Origin: Kluyvera sp040932435
GTDB lineage: Bacteria; Pseudomonadota; Gammaproteobacteria; Enterobacterales; Enterobacteriaceae
Assembly: GCF_040932435.1 (NCBI RefSeq)
Contig: NZ_JBFQGA010000001.1
Span: 434,001 to 498,000, forward strand
Reading direction: 5' to 3'
DNA: 64,000 bases
The notes under the pieces are model-generated. The model did no database searches, was not told the DNA's origin, and was given only the letters and a program-made list of their open reading frames with translations. The position numbers and the translations under genes are program-made. Positions 9,116 to 17,849 of this stretch are shown here, in pieces (within the stretch, counting starts at the first letter, position 1; every line of letters begins with the position of its first letter).

Positions 9116-9472
9116 ATGAACTATCACTCAGAATCTGGTGCCATACCGGAGAATCCCCCCTGCCAGCATTGGGGGCTAAAGAGTAAGATCACACCCTGTT
9201 TTGGAGCTCGGCTGGTGCAAGAAGGCGACCGCCTGCATTTTCTTGCTGATCGGGCCGGATTTAACGGTGTTTTCTGCGACGATGACGCGCTATACCTGGA
9301 TCAGGCCTTTCCGTTGATTCTCAAACAACTGGAGCTGATACTCACCAGCGGAGAACTCTCCCCCCGCCATCAGCACTGTGTCACCCTCTATCACAACGGA
9401 CTCACCTGCGAAGCCGATACGCTTGGTAGTTGTGGCTACGTATACATCGCCATTTATCCCACCCAACGTTAA
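9116..9472 (+). CDS. cbeA: Antitoxin CbeA (YeeU/YfjZ family)
   Basis: A 118-residue protein matching YeeU over most of its length: WGLKSKITPCFGARLVQEGDRLHFLADRAG near the start and DQAFPLILKQLELxLTSGELSPRHQH in the middle. The family is a type IV antitoxin: it stabilises MreB and FtsZ filaments and so counters CbtA rather than binding it. AGGAACA precedes the ATG. The toxin gene follows after 20 bp, the usual order. Confidence 0.9.
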   Translation: MNYHSESGAIPENPPCQHWGLKSKITPCFGARLVQEGDRLHFLADRAGFNGVFCDDDALYLDQAFPLILKQLELILTSGELSPRHQHCVTLYHNGLTCEADTLGSCGYVYIAIYPTQR

Positions 9473-9492
9473 TTACTTTCACGAGAGAAAAA

Positions 9493-9816
9493 ATGAAATT
9501 TCTACCTACAACAAATATGCGGGCGGCGAAGCCATGCCTGTCGCCCGTGACTATCTGGAAAATGCTACTTAGTCGTCTGCTGGAACAGCATTATGGCCTG
9601 ACACTAAACGATACACCTTTCTGTGATGAAACCGTCATACAGGAACATATCGATGCCGGTATCACTCTCGCTAATGCCATTAACTTTCTAGTGGAAAAGT
9701 ACGAACTGGTTCGTATCGATCGCAGAGGGTTTAGCTGGCAAGAACAAACGCCATATCTCACGATTATTGATATCATGAGGGCCCGTCGCGATCTGGGTTT
9801 AATGAATCGTAATTAG
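9493..9816 (+). CDS. cbtA: Toxin CbtA (YeeV/YpjF family), short C-terminus
   Basis: A 107-residue protein matching YeeV/YpjF from its SPVTIWxxLLSRLLEQHYGLTLNDTPF block to NFLVEKYELVRIDRRGF and the final IDIMRARRDLGLM. Family members block FtsZ and MreB assembly. The family is usually about 124 residues; here the reading frame stops soon after RARRDLGLM, so about 16 residues of the tail are absent. The start is at 9493, behind GAGA; a longer in-frame start overlaps cbeA. It is the last gene of the island operon. Confidence 0.85.
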   Translation: MKFLPTTNMRAAKPCLSPVTIWKMLLSRLLEQHYGLTLNDTPFCDETVIQEHIDAGITLANAINFLVEKYELVRIDRRGFSWQEQTPYLTIIDIMRARRDLGLMNRN

Positions 9817-9924
9817 TCTGATGCTAACGGTATCGCTGCTTTCGAGTATGCCTGCCATTTGCTATCATCTCGCTTCCTGCTGATTTATCGACAAAGGTAA
9901 TTACTTGAATTCAAAGCCTCTGTG

Positions 9925-9948
9925 CTTTGGGGGTATCTTTGGGGGTAT
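9925..9948 (+). repeat. 12-bp perfect tandem repeat near the island end
   Basis: CTTTGGGGGTAT occurs twice with no spacer (9925-9936 and 9937-9948). Similar GGGGGTAT doublets are known to me from promoter or att-flanking regions of P4-type integrases, so this may be a leftover recombinase or promoter site. It lies 53 bp before the tRNA fragment. Confidence 0.75.
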
Positions 9949-9958
9949 AAGTTAAGAT

Positions 9959-9990
9959 ATAACTTGAAAATTCTATATTTTTCAAGTTAT
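9959..9990. terminator. Long AT-rich hairpin after the island operon
   Basis: ATAACTTGAAAA (9959-9970) and TTTTCAAGTTAT (9979-9990) form a perfect 12-bp stem with an 8-base loop. There is no long T-run behind it, so it may be a weak terminator of the cbtA operon or a recombinase arm site. Confidence 0.45.
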
Positions 9991-10000
9991 TGGTTATCTT

Positions 10001-10024
10001 GTTCTAATCCCTTCGCCCGCTCCA
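10001..10024 (+). other. Attachment site: 3' end of tRNA-Gly (glyU)
   Basis: These 24 bases match the T-arm, acceptor stem and CCA end of E. coli glyU at 22 positions. The last 17, TCCCTTCGCCCGCTCCA, are identical. No other part of a tRNA lies upstream, so this is not a functional tRNA. I read it as the attR copy left when an element integrated into glyU. In E. coli the ETT2 region lies near glyU and not far from yqeG, whose homolog is at 39188. The comparison is from memory. Confidence 0.75.
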
Positions 10025-10789
10025 ATATCAACACCTCTAAAGTCCTACTCCAAAAAATATCCCTTTATAAATAGTCAGTTATAGCATTCTATTAGTCTAT
10101 TGACCTCAATGGCACTCCCTCCTGGGCTAACCCAAATGCAGGATTATGGATAGGGGAGCATTGTTCCCTCTGCTGAGACGTCCCCCCCAATGAAACTCGC
10201 TGCTCGCTAGGTTTAACTGCAAAATCCGATGAAAGACCCCACAGACTGGGCGATGGTGGTTGGATCGCCGCAGATTTAACAGGCATCTCTGAGTCCAGTT
10301 CCTTAAAGTTTCTGGTTAGCGTGTGGATTAGACCCACTTCATATTCCCTGAGAAGCCAGTTTACGTATTAACGCCTCCGTGTTTACCCCGCCTTTCTCGT
10401 TTTCTCTGATGTGCTCTTACCGTTGTAAATGCTTCCAAAATGTTAATTGTGTTTCGCAATATTTAATCATTGTGAGCTCGAGTGTTTTAAAGCCACCGTG
10501 CCCATCATGAGGAAGTCGTCATATGGAGATTTTTAAGTTTTTTTTAAATAGCGATTCCTTTCTTCCTTCACTTAGTCTCTTGCCCGTGAAAAGGATATAA
10601 ATCTATTAATTGATTTAAAGGTGGTGTTTATTGTTTAAAAAACCGATTTAATCGATATTTATGTTTACCGAATTCATGTCCGGTGGTGTTATATGCCAAC
10701 CAAAATCGGCGGTGTAATACGATGTTCTATCATTCATCGGATCGCTGCCCATAGAACACTATTGATATTGAAAAACGGGATATAAAAGA
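10025..10789. other. Gene-poor region with degenerate sequence
   Basis: There is no gene I can support in these 765 bases. Positions 10092-10380 have coding-like composition on the minus strand, with short open stretches in different frames broken by stops, which looks like a decayed gene I cannot identify. From 10440 the sequence becomes AT-rich and must hold the promoter of the pilin gene. I saw no invertible-element repeats or recombinase gene next to it. Confidence 0.4.
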
Positions 10790-11350
10790 ATGTTCAAGAA
10801 GACTTTAATTGCAGCGGCAATCGTATTTTCCGGCGCAGCAATGGCAGCGGAAAGCACTGGCGTAGCAGGGGGAACCATCACGTTTAACGGTTCCGTCTCC
10901 GATACCACCTGTGATGTGACAACCAATAATGGTTCTGATTTCACGGTAAACCTGGCGCCGATCACCTTGACTGATGTGGCTAGCGCCACGGGGATTGTTA
11001 CTGCTAACAGCAAAAACTTCACCATGAACCTGAAAAACTGCTCCGCAGCGGATGCAGATACGCAGACTCTGAAAATCACCTTCACCAGCAGCAATCTGTC
11101 TGATGATGGCAAATACCTGAAAAACTACAGCGACAACGGCGCAGAAGGCGTGGGCATTGCTTTGACCTCTGACGGTTCCACCGCTGTACCGTTTGATACT
11201 GCCTTTAACACTGGCCTGACCTCCGCTGACGCATCTAGCGCCGACGGCGTTACGCTGGCAATGCACGCTAACTACTACAACTTCGGCGGTGCCGCTGCGA
11301 CCACCGGTAAAGTGGTTACCGATGCAACCTATTCCTTTAGCTACGATTAA
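10790..11350 (+). CDS. Major fimbrial subunit (F17-A-like pilin)
   Basis: A 186-residue pilin with a 19-residue signal peptide (MFKKTLIAAAIVFSGAAMA). The mature N-terminus, GTITFNGSVSDTTC, is the donor strand and first cysteine of chaperone-usher pilins. The second cysteine is in LKNCSA near residue 83. The C-terminus ends in the usual YSFSYD beta-zipper motif. Subunits polymerise on the cell surface after export by the chaperone and usher encoded next. Size and gene order match F17 (GafD-type) fimbriae. A GC-rich hairpin follows the stop, common behind major pilin genes. Confidence 0.9.
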   Translation: MFKKTLIAAAIVFSGAAMAAESTGVAGGTITFNGSVSDTTCDVTTNNGSDFTVNLAPITLTDVASATGIVTANSKNFTMNLKNCSAADADTQTLKITFTSSNLSDDGKYLKNYSDNGAEGVGIALTSDGSTAVPFDTAFNTGLTSADASSADGVTLAMHANYYNFGGAAATTGKVVTDATYSFSYD

Positions 11351-11358
11351 TAATATCA

Positions 11359-11378
11359 GCCGGGGCATTAGCCCCGGC
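11359..11378 (+). promoter_or_regulatory. Intercistronic hairpin after pilin
   Basis: GCCGGGGC (11359-11366), ATTA loop, GCCCCGGC (11371-11378), without a T-run. Such structures behind the major pilin gene usually protect the upstream message and lower expression of chaperone and usher. Confidence 0.65.
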
Positions 11379-11389
11379 CCTCAAAGATC

Positions 11390-12103
11390 ATGAAAAAATT
11401 AATAGTATTTTTCCTCGCGGTGCTGGTTTCACAGACGGCCGCCGCTAGCGTCGTCATTAATCAGACCCGCGTTATCTATCCAGCTGAAACAAAATTTGTT
11501 TCGGTACAGCTCGTTAACGATAGTGATAAAACTCACCTGGTACAGTCTTGGCTGGATAACGGTGATGCATCTGCCGCACCAGAAAAGATTAAAGTGCCAT
11601 TCTCATTGATGCCGCCAGTGGTCAAAATGAGCGGTAATAGCGGACAAACGTTGAAAATCGCCGCGAAAAATGCCCAGACGCTGCCGTCTGACAGAGAAAG
11701 CGTATTCTGGCTTAACGTGCTGGACGTTCCACCGACGCCAGAGGATGCCAATGATAATTACCTCCAAGTGGCGATTCGCAACCGCATTAAAGTTTTTTAT
11801 CGCCCAACCTCGCTGGAGGCGCCAGATAATAAAACCATCGAAAAGGTCTCGATTTCTACATCGGGCGGCCAGACCTGTCTGAAAAATGACTCTCCGTACT
11901 ACTTAACCATCCCTCAGGTGGTCAGTTGGCAAGGCGGTCAGTTAAAGCAGGCCAGAAAAGACAATTTACTCTCCGATACTGCGTTTATTCAGCCGTTCGG
12001 CTGCGTACTGGTTTCCGACAAAATCCGCTCCGGTGGACAGTACCGTCTGACCTGGCTCGATGATTACGGTACCAAACGCTTCAGCCTCCTTCATAAATCG
12101 TAA
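11390..12103 (+). CDS. Periplasmic fimbrial chaperone (PapD/F17-D family)
   Basis: A 237-residue chaperone with a signal peptide ending about residue 19 (TAAA-S). It shows the family motifs: VIYPAETKFVSVQLVND in the first Ig domain and the G1-strand approach SGNSGQTLKI, then SDRESVFWLNVLDVPP, the classic pilus chaperone signature. Two C-terminal cysteines (CLKND and FGCVLV) can form the disulfide seen in F17-type chaperones. It folds pilin and adhesin by donor-strand complementation and hands them to the usher. It lies 39 bp behind the pilin gene and ahead of the usher gene. Confidence 0.9.
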   Translation: MKKLIVFFLAVLVSQTAAASVVINQTRVIYPAETKFVSVQLVNDSDKTHLVQSWLDNGDASAAPEKIKVPFSLMPPVVKMSGNSGQTLKIAAKNAQTLPSDRESVFWLNVLDVPPTPEDANDNYLQVAIRNRIKVFYRPTSLEAPDNKTIEKVSISTSGGQTCLKNDSPYYLTIPQVVSWQGGQLKQARKDNLLSDTAFIQPFGCVLVSDKIRSGGQYRLTWLDDYGTKRFSLLHKS

Positions 12104-12130
12104 TTATTGCGGATACCAGGTTCCATTCTG

Positions 12131-14635
12131 ATGAAGAACAGTTTTCTGTTTCGTAAAAGCCTGCTGGTTCATTCCGTCAGCCTCGCTTTATGTACCTTTG
12201 GCGCGCACGGCGAAACGTTCAACAGTAGCCTACTGGTCGGTAATTCCGCAGATATGGACTGGAGCAATACAAAACTGGTGATGACTCCAGGTACGTACGA
12301 TCTTGATATCTATGTGAACAATGTATGGCGCGGCAAATTTGCCATGACGATCGCCAACGACGATAAAGGCACCGTACAGATTCCACGCGATGATGTGTCA
12401 TTGCTGGGTATTCGTGAGCTGGACACCGCGCTTGAAGCTGTGCCAGGGCGTCTGATCGATATGAATGCGTTACTGCATGGCGGGAAAAGTAATCTGACGC
12501 CGGGAGAGTTGCGTCTGGATCTGGAAGTGCCGCAGGCCTACGTCATGACGGACAACCGTAATTGGGTTTCCCCGCAGAAATGGGACCAGGGTATCAACGG
12601 CATTTATACCAATTACAACGTAAACTATTACAACTTTCACGGCTTGAACGAAGGCTATACCAACAGCGATAACGTCTATCTGTCTTTGAACAGCGGCTTG
12701 AACCTGTATAACTGGCACCTGATCGACAACTCAACGTGGATGCGTTACAGCAATCTCGGTAAAAGCTACTGGGTTAACACCACCCGTTATCTGGAAAAGC
12801 CAATTGCGCAGATCGGCGCATTGATGCGCGTTGGCCGTGCTTATACGACTTCAGACTACTTTGATACCGTGCGCTTTCGTGGCCTGACGTTGAACAAAAG
12901 TCGCCAGATGCTGCCCGACAGCGAACGCGTGTATATGCCGGTGATTAACGGCATCGCCACAGGTTCCGCGGTGGTGAGTGTATATCAGGACGGGCATATC
13001 ATTCATCAGATCACCGTTCCCGCCGGTCCGTTTTCAATTCGGGATTTAATGCCAACCGGTTCGCGAGGCGATCTTTCCGTGGAAGTGAAAAACAACGGTG
13101 GCAATACCGAGCGCTTTGTAGTGCCTTTCTCCTCCATTCCTGACATGCTCCGCCCGGGGACTAGCGATTATCAGTTCAACATCGGCGAAGTGGATATCCG
13201 TGGTCTCAACGACCACAGCAGCTTCGCGCAATTCAGCTACTCGCGTGGGATTAACAACTATGTGACTGCCTCCGTGGGAAGCATCTGGAATGCCGACTAT
13301 CGTTCGTTTCTGGTTGGCGGCGCGCTGTCCATTCCCTACGCAGGTTCGCTCTCGGCGTCTGCTGAGAGATCACAGTATCAACTGCCGGGAAGCAGCCAGC
13401 GCCACGGTGAAAAATATTCGCTCTCGTGGAGTAAATTTTTCCCGACCAAAACCAACCTGACGCTGGCTTCCTATTTCTACCGGACGCAGGATTACGCCTC
13501 GTTCAGCGATTACATTCAGACCCGCGCTAATATTACGGACTATGGCGGCACGAGTACCTCAACGCTGAATAGCAAACAGGCTTTTAGCGCCAATATTACT
13601 CAGCCGCTGCCGGATAATTTTGGCCGACTTATGCTGTCGGCGTATTGGCGTGATTACTGGCGTGGTCAAAAAACCAGCCGTCAATATAACCTGACGTGGA
13701 GTAACGTCTATAACAGCGTGAACTACTCCGTTTCATTGCGTCGCTCTGAGGTTTCGCAGTCCTACTACGATTATGAAACTAACAACGAAGGTGACGTTGT
13801 CAGCTCACTGCGCTCGCGGGGTAATACGGAAAATAATCTTTATTTTTCAGTTAATATCCCGATGTCTATCTTTGGTACTCCGGGCAGTATCGCGACGCAT
13901 GCCAGCGTTCAGAAGGGCAAGTATGCCTCGTCTGATGTTAGCCTAAGCGGCAACGCGCAAGATGCTGATTACAGCTTAATGCTTGCGCACGATCGCGACG
14001 GCAACTCGCGTTCTGCCGATCTGTATACCAGTTGGAAAAATAACTTCACCAGCCTTAACGCCGGGCTGAGCATGGCCCGTGAATATCGCCAGACCAGCCT
14101 CGGCGCTAGCGGTAATATTCTGGCCTGGCAGGGCGGTGTGATCGCCTCGCCGAATACCGGACGTAACTTCGTTATCCTTGAAGCTCCCGGCGTAGAAAAT
14201 GCCGTGGTGAACGGCGATTCTTCCACGCGCACCAATAGCCGCGGTATTGCCTTGGTCACTAGCGCCACGCCGTACCGGCAAAATAACTTCCATCTGGAGC
14301 AGGATGGTACCAAAAGCAGCGACGTAGATTTACAGGGAAACCTGCTGAATATCGCTCCATACGAAGGCAGTATTACTTATCTGAAATATAAAACTGATAC
14401 CCGCAAGGTATTTATGCTGGAGGTTCAGGACAGCAGCGGTGGCCTATTACCGTTCGGCGCACAGGTTTCAGATAATCAAAATCAAGAGTTGGGTTATGTG
14501 TCTCAGGGAAGTCAGATTTTTATTAAATCCGACACGATGCCTGACATGATTCATATTAATACCAGCAAAGGTAGGGTGAAGCGAAGTTGTATTATTACGC
14601 AGCCAAAAGAAAATGCCAACAATATCTGCCGATAA
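12131..14635 (+). CDS. Fimbrial outer membrane usher (F17-C family)
   Basis: About 834 residues from the ATG at 12131, which has CAGG upstream and gives a normal signal peptide; an in-frame TTG at 12107 is less likely. The mature start, ETFNSSLLVG, is the N-terminal domain that binds chaperone-subunit complexes. The middle has the usher barrel and plug pattern (SRQMLPDSERVYMP, GPFSIRDLMPTGSRGDLSVEVKNNGG), and the C-terminus has the two small domains with PFGAQVSD and a terminal cysteine pair. It forms the assembly pore in the outer membrane. The chaperone gene ends 27 bp upstream. Confidence 0.92.
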   Translation: MKNSFLFRKSLLVHSVSLALCTFGAHGETFNSSLLVGNSADMDWSNTKLVMTPGTYDLDIYVNNVWRGKFAMTIANDDKGTVQIPRDDVSLLGIRELDTALEAVPGRLIDMNALLHGGKSNLTPGELRLDLEVPQAYVMTDNRNWVSPQKWDQGINGIYTNYNVNYYNFHGLNEGYTNSDNVYLSLNSGLNLYNWHLIDNSTWMRYSNLGKSYWVNTTRYLEKPIAQIGALMRVGRAYTTSDYFDTVRFRGLTLNKSRQMLPDSERVYMPVINGIATGSAVVSVYQDGHIIHQITVPAGPFSIRDLMPTGSRGDLSVEVKNNGGNTERFVVPFSSIPDMLRPGTSDYQFNIGEVDIRGLNDHSSFAQFSYSRGINNYVTASVGSIWNADYRSFLVGGALSIPYAGSLSASAERSQYQLPGSSQRHGEKYSLSWSKFFPTKTNLTLASYFYRTQDYASFSDYIQTRANITDYGGTSTSTLNSKQAFSANITQPLPDNFGRLMLSAYWRDYWRGQKTSRQYNLTWSNVYNSVNYSVSLRRSEVSQSYYDYETNNEGDVVSSLRSRGNTENNLYFSVNIPMSIFGTPGSIATHASVQKGKYASSDVSLSGNAQDADYSLMLAHDRDGNSRSADLYTSWKNNFTSLNAGLSMAREYRQTSLGASGNILAWQGGVIASPNTGRNFVILEAPGVENAVVNGDSSTRTNSRGIALVTSATPYRQNNFHLEQDGTKSSDVDLQGNLLNIAPYEGSITYLKYKTDTRKVFMLEVQDSSGGLLPFGAQVSDNQNQELGYVSQGSQIFIKSDTMPDMIHINTSKGRVKRSCIITQPKENANNICR

Positions 14636-14659
14636 CCTCACGTGAGTATTGATTCCAAG

Positions 14660-15838
14660 ATGAACAAATCCTTATTTATTATCATGGCTGTTTTCAGTTT
14701 GATATTTTTCCCACTGCATTACGCCAATGCGGCTGCAGACGCTCAGGCCCGAGCGATAACTGGCGATACCTGTCGGAATAGTGGCATTCTCTTTAACAGC
14801 GTTGCCGAAGCGGATAAATCGTTAAATCTTTCTACCGAGTTTATGGCATCGAATGTCGTCGAGAAAACCTATACCACAAGCTGGTCAGGCAGTATGACCT
14901 GCGTTTATGGTAACGTCGGTATTGGCGGGCTGTTGCAGGATCACCTCTATTATTTCACTGGTTTCAATAGCAACCCGGTTTACCTGAACTTTAATAGCAC
15001 TGATGGTGAGAACAGCTATTGGATTAAAGTAACGTCGGAAATCATCGGTAATACCAAAGTTACCGTCAGCGGTATCGTTGGCATTCATTCGATTGCCTAC
15101 CAGACGCAATATACCGTGCGTGCAGAGTTGTTGACCACTCCACCAACCGGAGTGTCTACCTATACCAAGACCACTTATAACGGCGCGTTGAGTGTGATTC
15201 CCGCGGTGATGAGCGGCACCGGTTCAGGCTCCTCTACCCCTTTTCTATCCAGTAAGACTTACGCCTATCGCGCCTGGAACAATATGATGTCGGATACCGC
15301 CCGCAAAAGCTGGGATGCCGATTATTTTCTCGCCTACGAGAAACTGACGATTCAGTTTGAGCCTAAAGAGACCACCTGCAATATGACGCATAATATGACG
15401 GTAAAATTACCGCCAGCGTCACTGAACACTCTGAAAATAAACGGTAAGGCCAATGGGGCTGATTTCACTATCCCCTTAAAATGCGGCAACCTCGCAGGGG
15501 TCAAAACGGCGACCCGGAGTGTTAAGGCCTGGTTATCCAGCAACGATCTGATCACCACTGATTCCAGCTATCAAATCATGGTTAATGATGAAACAACTGC
15601 CGGCGGTGTCGGTATTGCCATTCGCAGTCGCTATGTTTTGGGTGATTATGAAGAAGTTAGAATATCCAGCAGCAATGATATGGAAAATGCGACGCAAATT
15701 CTTGATATCGCCAAAGATGATGATATTCAGGAAATCCAATATGTTTATCTTCATGCCTATTACAAAGTCTACAACGCGTCCGCGCTAAGCACCGGCACAG
15801 TTGTGGCAACGGCACAAATCATGCTTGGTTACGATTAA
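14660..15838 (+). CDS. Fimbrial tip adhesin, two-domain
   Basis: A 392-residue protein with a signal peptide (MNKSLFIIMAVFSLIFFP..., cleavage after ANA). Residues up to about 230 would form the receptor-binding lectin domain with its own cysteine pair. From about residue 240 (CNMTHNMTVKLPPASL) the C-terminal part is a pilin domain ending in IMLGYD. This is the layout of F17-G-like adhesins, though the lectin part looks divergent. The start is unsure: a GTG at 14642 would add six residues, and neither start has a clear ribosome site. It lies 24 bp behind the usher gene. Confidence 0.8.
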   Translation: MNKSLFIIMAVFSLIFFPLHYANAAADAQARAITGDTCRNSGILFNSVAEADKSLNLSTEFMASNVVEKTYTTSWSGSMTCVYGNVGIGGLLQDHLYYFTGFNSNPVYLNFNSTDGENSYWIKVTSEIIGNTKVTVSGIVGIHSIAYQTQYTVRAELLTTPPTGVSTYTKTTYNGALSVIPAVMSGTGSGSSTPFLSSKTYAYRAWNNMMSDTARKSWDADYFLAYEKLTIQFEPKETTCNMTHNMTVKLPPASLNTLKINGKANGADFTIPLKCGNLAGVKTATRSVKAWLSSNDLITTDSSYQIMVNDETTAGGVGIAIRSRYVLGDYEEVRISSSNDMENATQILDIAKDDDIQEIQYVYLHAYYKVYNASALSTGTVVATAQIMLGYD

Positions 15839-15879
15839 ATAATTATTTATCTATTTTTTTGATTTCGTGAAAGGTTGCC

Positions 15880-17067
15880 ATGAAAATATCAGTTCAGACC
15901 GTGCTTAACTTATTACATAATATTATTATTCCAGTTTCTGCGGATCTGGTTAATCACTTACAAAGAACGGCGATTATCACCTATTATTTGAGCCGTCATA
16001 CCCGGCTCGATCAAGAGTCCGTCAGCACGGCATTTCTGGCCGCTATGCTTCATGACATTGGCGCGCTCGGCAAAGGTCGCACTAGGCTCACCGTCGACAG
16101 CGAAGACTTTCTCAAGGACCATGAACAGCTGGGAGGATCGATGACATCGGGGATCCGTTTCCTCGACCCCGTTACGCCGGTTCTTGAAAATCACCACGTG
16201 GAGTGGTCGGATGCTAACGACGAAAATCTGCCGCTGATACACCATTTGGTGCATATGGCGGACACGTTTGAACTTTTTCTGCGCAGTATTAAAGGCGATT
16301 TTATTGCCCAGCGCGAACAGATTATGACGCAGTTTTTCCAACAACCCGAACAGTGGCCCGAAAAGTTGGTGGAGGCGCTAAAGGAGTCCGGCAACGAGGA
16401 CGGTTTCTGGTTCCGGCTTAGCAACCCCATGCTCCCTCAGGTACTGAACGCCATCAGTCCGTTACACGATAACATGCTCGATCACCATGACCTTCTGGAG
16501 GTATGCCAGCTGATTTCCAGAATTGTGGATAAATACAGCAGCTTTACTCGCACCCATAGCACCAGCGTGGCCCATGTCGCCGCGCGCTTAGCCGAACTGT
16601 ACGGCTACGATTGCGATATGCAGGAAAAAATCTGTATCGCGGGCTACCTGCACGATATCGGCAAGCTTTTTACGCCACTCAATATCCTAGAAAAAAAGGG
16701 CAAACTCGAAAACGACGAGTACGCCATGATGAAACAGCACAGTTACAAAACGCTGGTAATGCTTAACCCGATTCCAGAGCTTGGCAACATTTTGCACTGG
16801 GCGGCGAACCATCACGAGCGACTCGATGGTAGCGGCTACCCTTTCAGGCTTGGGGCAGCCTCGCTCGATATCCCTTCGCGCATTCTCGCCGTCGCGGATG
16901 TTTTTACCGCCATGACAGAGAACCGCCCTTACCGACAAGGCATGCAGAGTGAGAAAGCGCTGACCATCCTCCGTGAAGAGGCTGCAAAATATAGGTTGGA
17001 TAGGGACATCGTGGCATTACTGGACCATAATATTGCAACTGTGAAGCCACTTGTCGCGATGTATTAA
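15880..17067 (+). CDS. HD-GYP domain protein, putative c-di-GMP phosphodiesterase
   Basis: A 395-residue protein with two HD-type halves. The first has LHDIGA with H58-D59. The second has LHDIGK at H258-D259 and HHERLDGSGYP at residues 311-321, the full HD-GYP signature. HD-GYP enzymes degrade cyclic di-GMP to GMP; that this one does so is inference from the intact motif. There is no sensor, receiver or membrane domain. AAAGG lies six bases before the ATG. It directly follows the adhesin gene (41 bp), so it is probably cotranscribed and could lower c-di-GMP as fimbriae are made. Confidence 0.85.
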   Translation: MKISVQTVLNLLHNIIIPVSADLVNHLQRTAIITYYLSRHTRLDQESVSTAFLAAMLHDIGALGKGRTRLTVDSEDFLKDHEQLGGSMTSGIRFLDPVTPVLENHHVEWSDANDENLPLIHHLVHMADTFELFLRSIKGDFIAQREQIMTQFFQQPEQWPEKLVEALKESGNEDGFWFRLSNPMLPQVLNAISPLHDNMLDHHDLLEVCQLISRIVDKYSSFTRTHSTSVAHVAARLAELYGYDCDMQEKICIAGYLHDIGKLFTPLNILEKKGKLENDEYAMMKQHSYKTLVMLNPIPELGNILHWAANHHERLDGSGYPFRLGAASLDIPSRILAVADVFTAMTENRPYRQGMQSEKALTILREEAAKYRLDRDIVALLDHNIATVKPLVAMY

Positions 17068-17084
17068 CTCTGTAAGAACCAAAA

Positions 17085-17849
17085 ATGAAATATTTGATCG
17101 CCAATAAAGTCGTTTACGATACGGAAAGCGGAGAGCTGAACATTCCTGATAGCGGGCTTATTGAAAGCAAAAAACTCACGCATACGGCTAACCGAATTCT
17201 GTCACTGCTTATCGCCTCGCCCGGTGAAGTACTTGAACGCCAGTATCTGCTTGAACAGGTATGGGAGTCCGTGGGCCACGTTAGCTCAAGCTCATCGTTA
17301 AATCAGTACATTAGCATTTTGCGCAAAACGCTCACTTCGTTAACTGATATTGAGGAATCGATTATTGTGGTTCCGAAAGTGGGCTTTTTCTTTTCTGCGG
17401 ATATCGACGTTCGGCGTATGGATGAGGCCAACGAGATGCCTGGTCAGGTCTATACGCCAAAGAAGTCCTCACCGTTAAAATATGCGTTCGCCGTCTTTAT
17501 TGTGATTGTGCTTCTCATTGCTAACCTGTGGGTCTGGTATCCCTCGCAGACGAATGAACGCTATTCCAATCTGGCGTTCATGGGTAACTTAGAAAAATGC
17601 ACTATCAGCACCTACGGACGTCTTTCAGCGGATACGCGGAAACGGATACTGGAAGTGCTGCGAGCTGTCGAACCCAATCTAAATGAGAAATGCCTTAAAC
17701 ATCCGATACAGTTGATGGTGAATATTCAGCCAAGCGTGTTTTACGGCAGCCGTGGGCGCATTTTTTATTCACTGTGCTCTTTGGATCCAGAGGACGGCGC
17801 ACTGACCTATTGTGAAAACCATTACGCATTTAATTGGGGAATGAAATGA
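17085..17849 (+). CDS. ToxR/CadC/MarT-like membrane-bound regulator
   Basis: A 254-residue protein. Residues 1-105 form a winged-helix DNA-binding domain of the OmpR C-terminal type (HTANRILSLLIASPGEVLERQYLLEQVW, then SLNQYISILRKTL and VPKVGFFF). A single membrane helix follows at about residues 127-147, and about 100 residues face the periplasm, with cysteines that may form disulfides. This is the ToxR/CadC/MarT architecture: DNA binding in the cytoplasm, sensing outside. The next gene overlaps by four bases and encodes a FidL-like partner, the arrangement of marT-fidL in Salmonella. It probably controls the fimbrial operon. Confidence 0.82.
   Translation: MKYLIANKVVYDTESGELNIPDSGLIESKKLTHTANRILSLLIASPGEVLERQYLLEQVWESVGHVSSSSSLNQYISILRKTLTSLTDIEESIIVVPKVGFFFSADIDVRRMDEANEMPGQVYTPKKSSPLKYAFAVFIVIVLLIANLWVWYPSQTNERYSNLAFMGNLEKCTISTYGRLSADTRKRILEVLRAVEPNLNEKCLKHPIQLMVNIQPSVFYGSRGRIFYSLCSLDPEDGALTYCENHYAFNWGMK

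Larger units (their letters stand above)
1..10024. mobile_element. Right part of a genomic island at glyU
   Basis: The block holds genes typical of CP4-57/CP4-44-like islands (YfjP-type GTPase, WYL regulator, DUF932, antirestriction protein, RadC-like, DUF987, CbeA/CbtA) plus cargo of unknown function. It ends at a 24-bp sequence matching the 3' end of E. coli tRNA-Gly(CCC) at 22 of 24 positions, compared from memory. Its left end lies outside the window, and neither an integrase nor an intact tRNA is seen here, so the extent to the left is open. The fragment lies on the + strand, so the intact glyU and probably the integrase would lie to the left. That the island entered at glyU is inference from this one junction. 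Confidence 0.7.

Noticed and set aside
10001..10024. Functional tRNA gene
   Set aside because: Only the 3' quarter is present; no acceptor 5' strand, D-arm or anticodon arm lies upstream.
10092..10337. 81-codon open frame on the minus strand
   Set aside because: No ribosome site, no family resemblance, and neighbouring frames are broken; better read as decayed sequence.
10805..11368. Open frame antisense to the pilin gene
   Set aside because: Shadow of the pilin gene; low-complexity product and no ribosome site.
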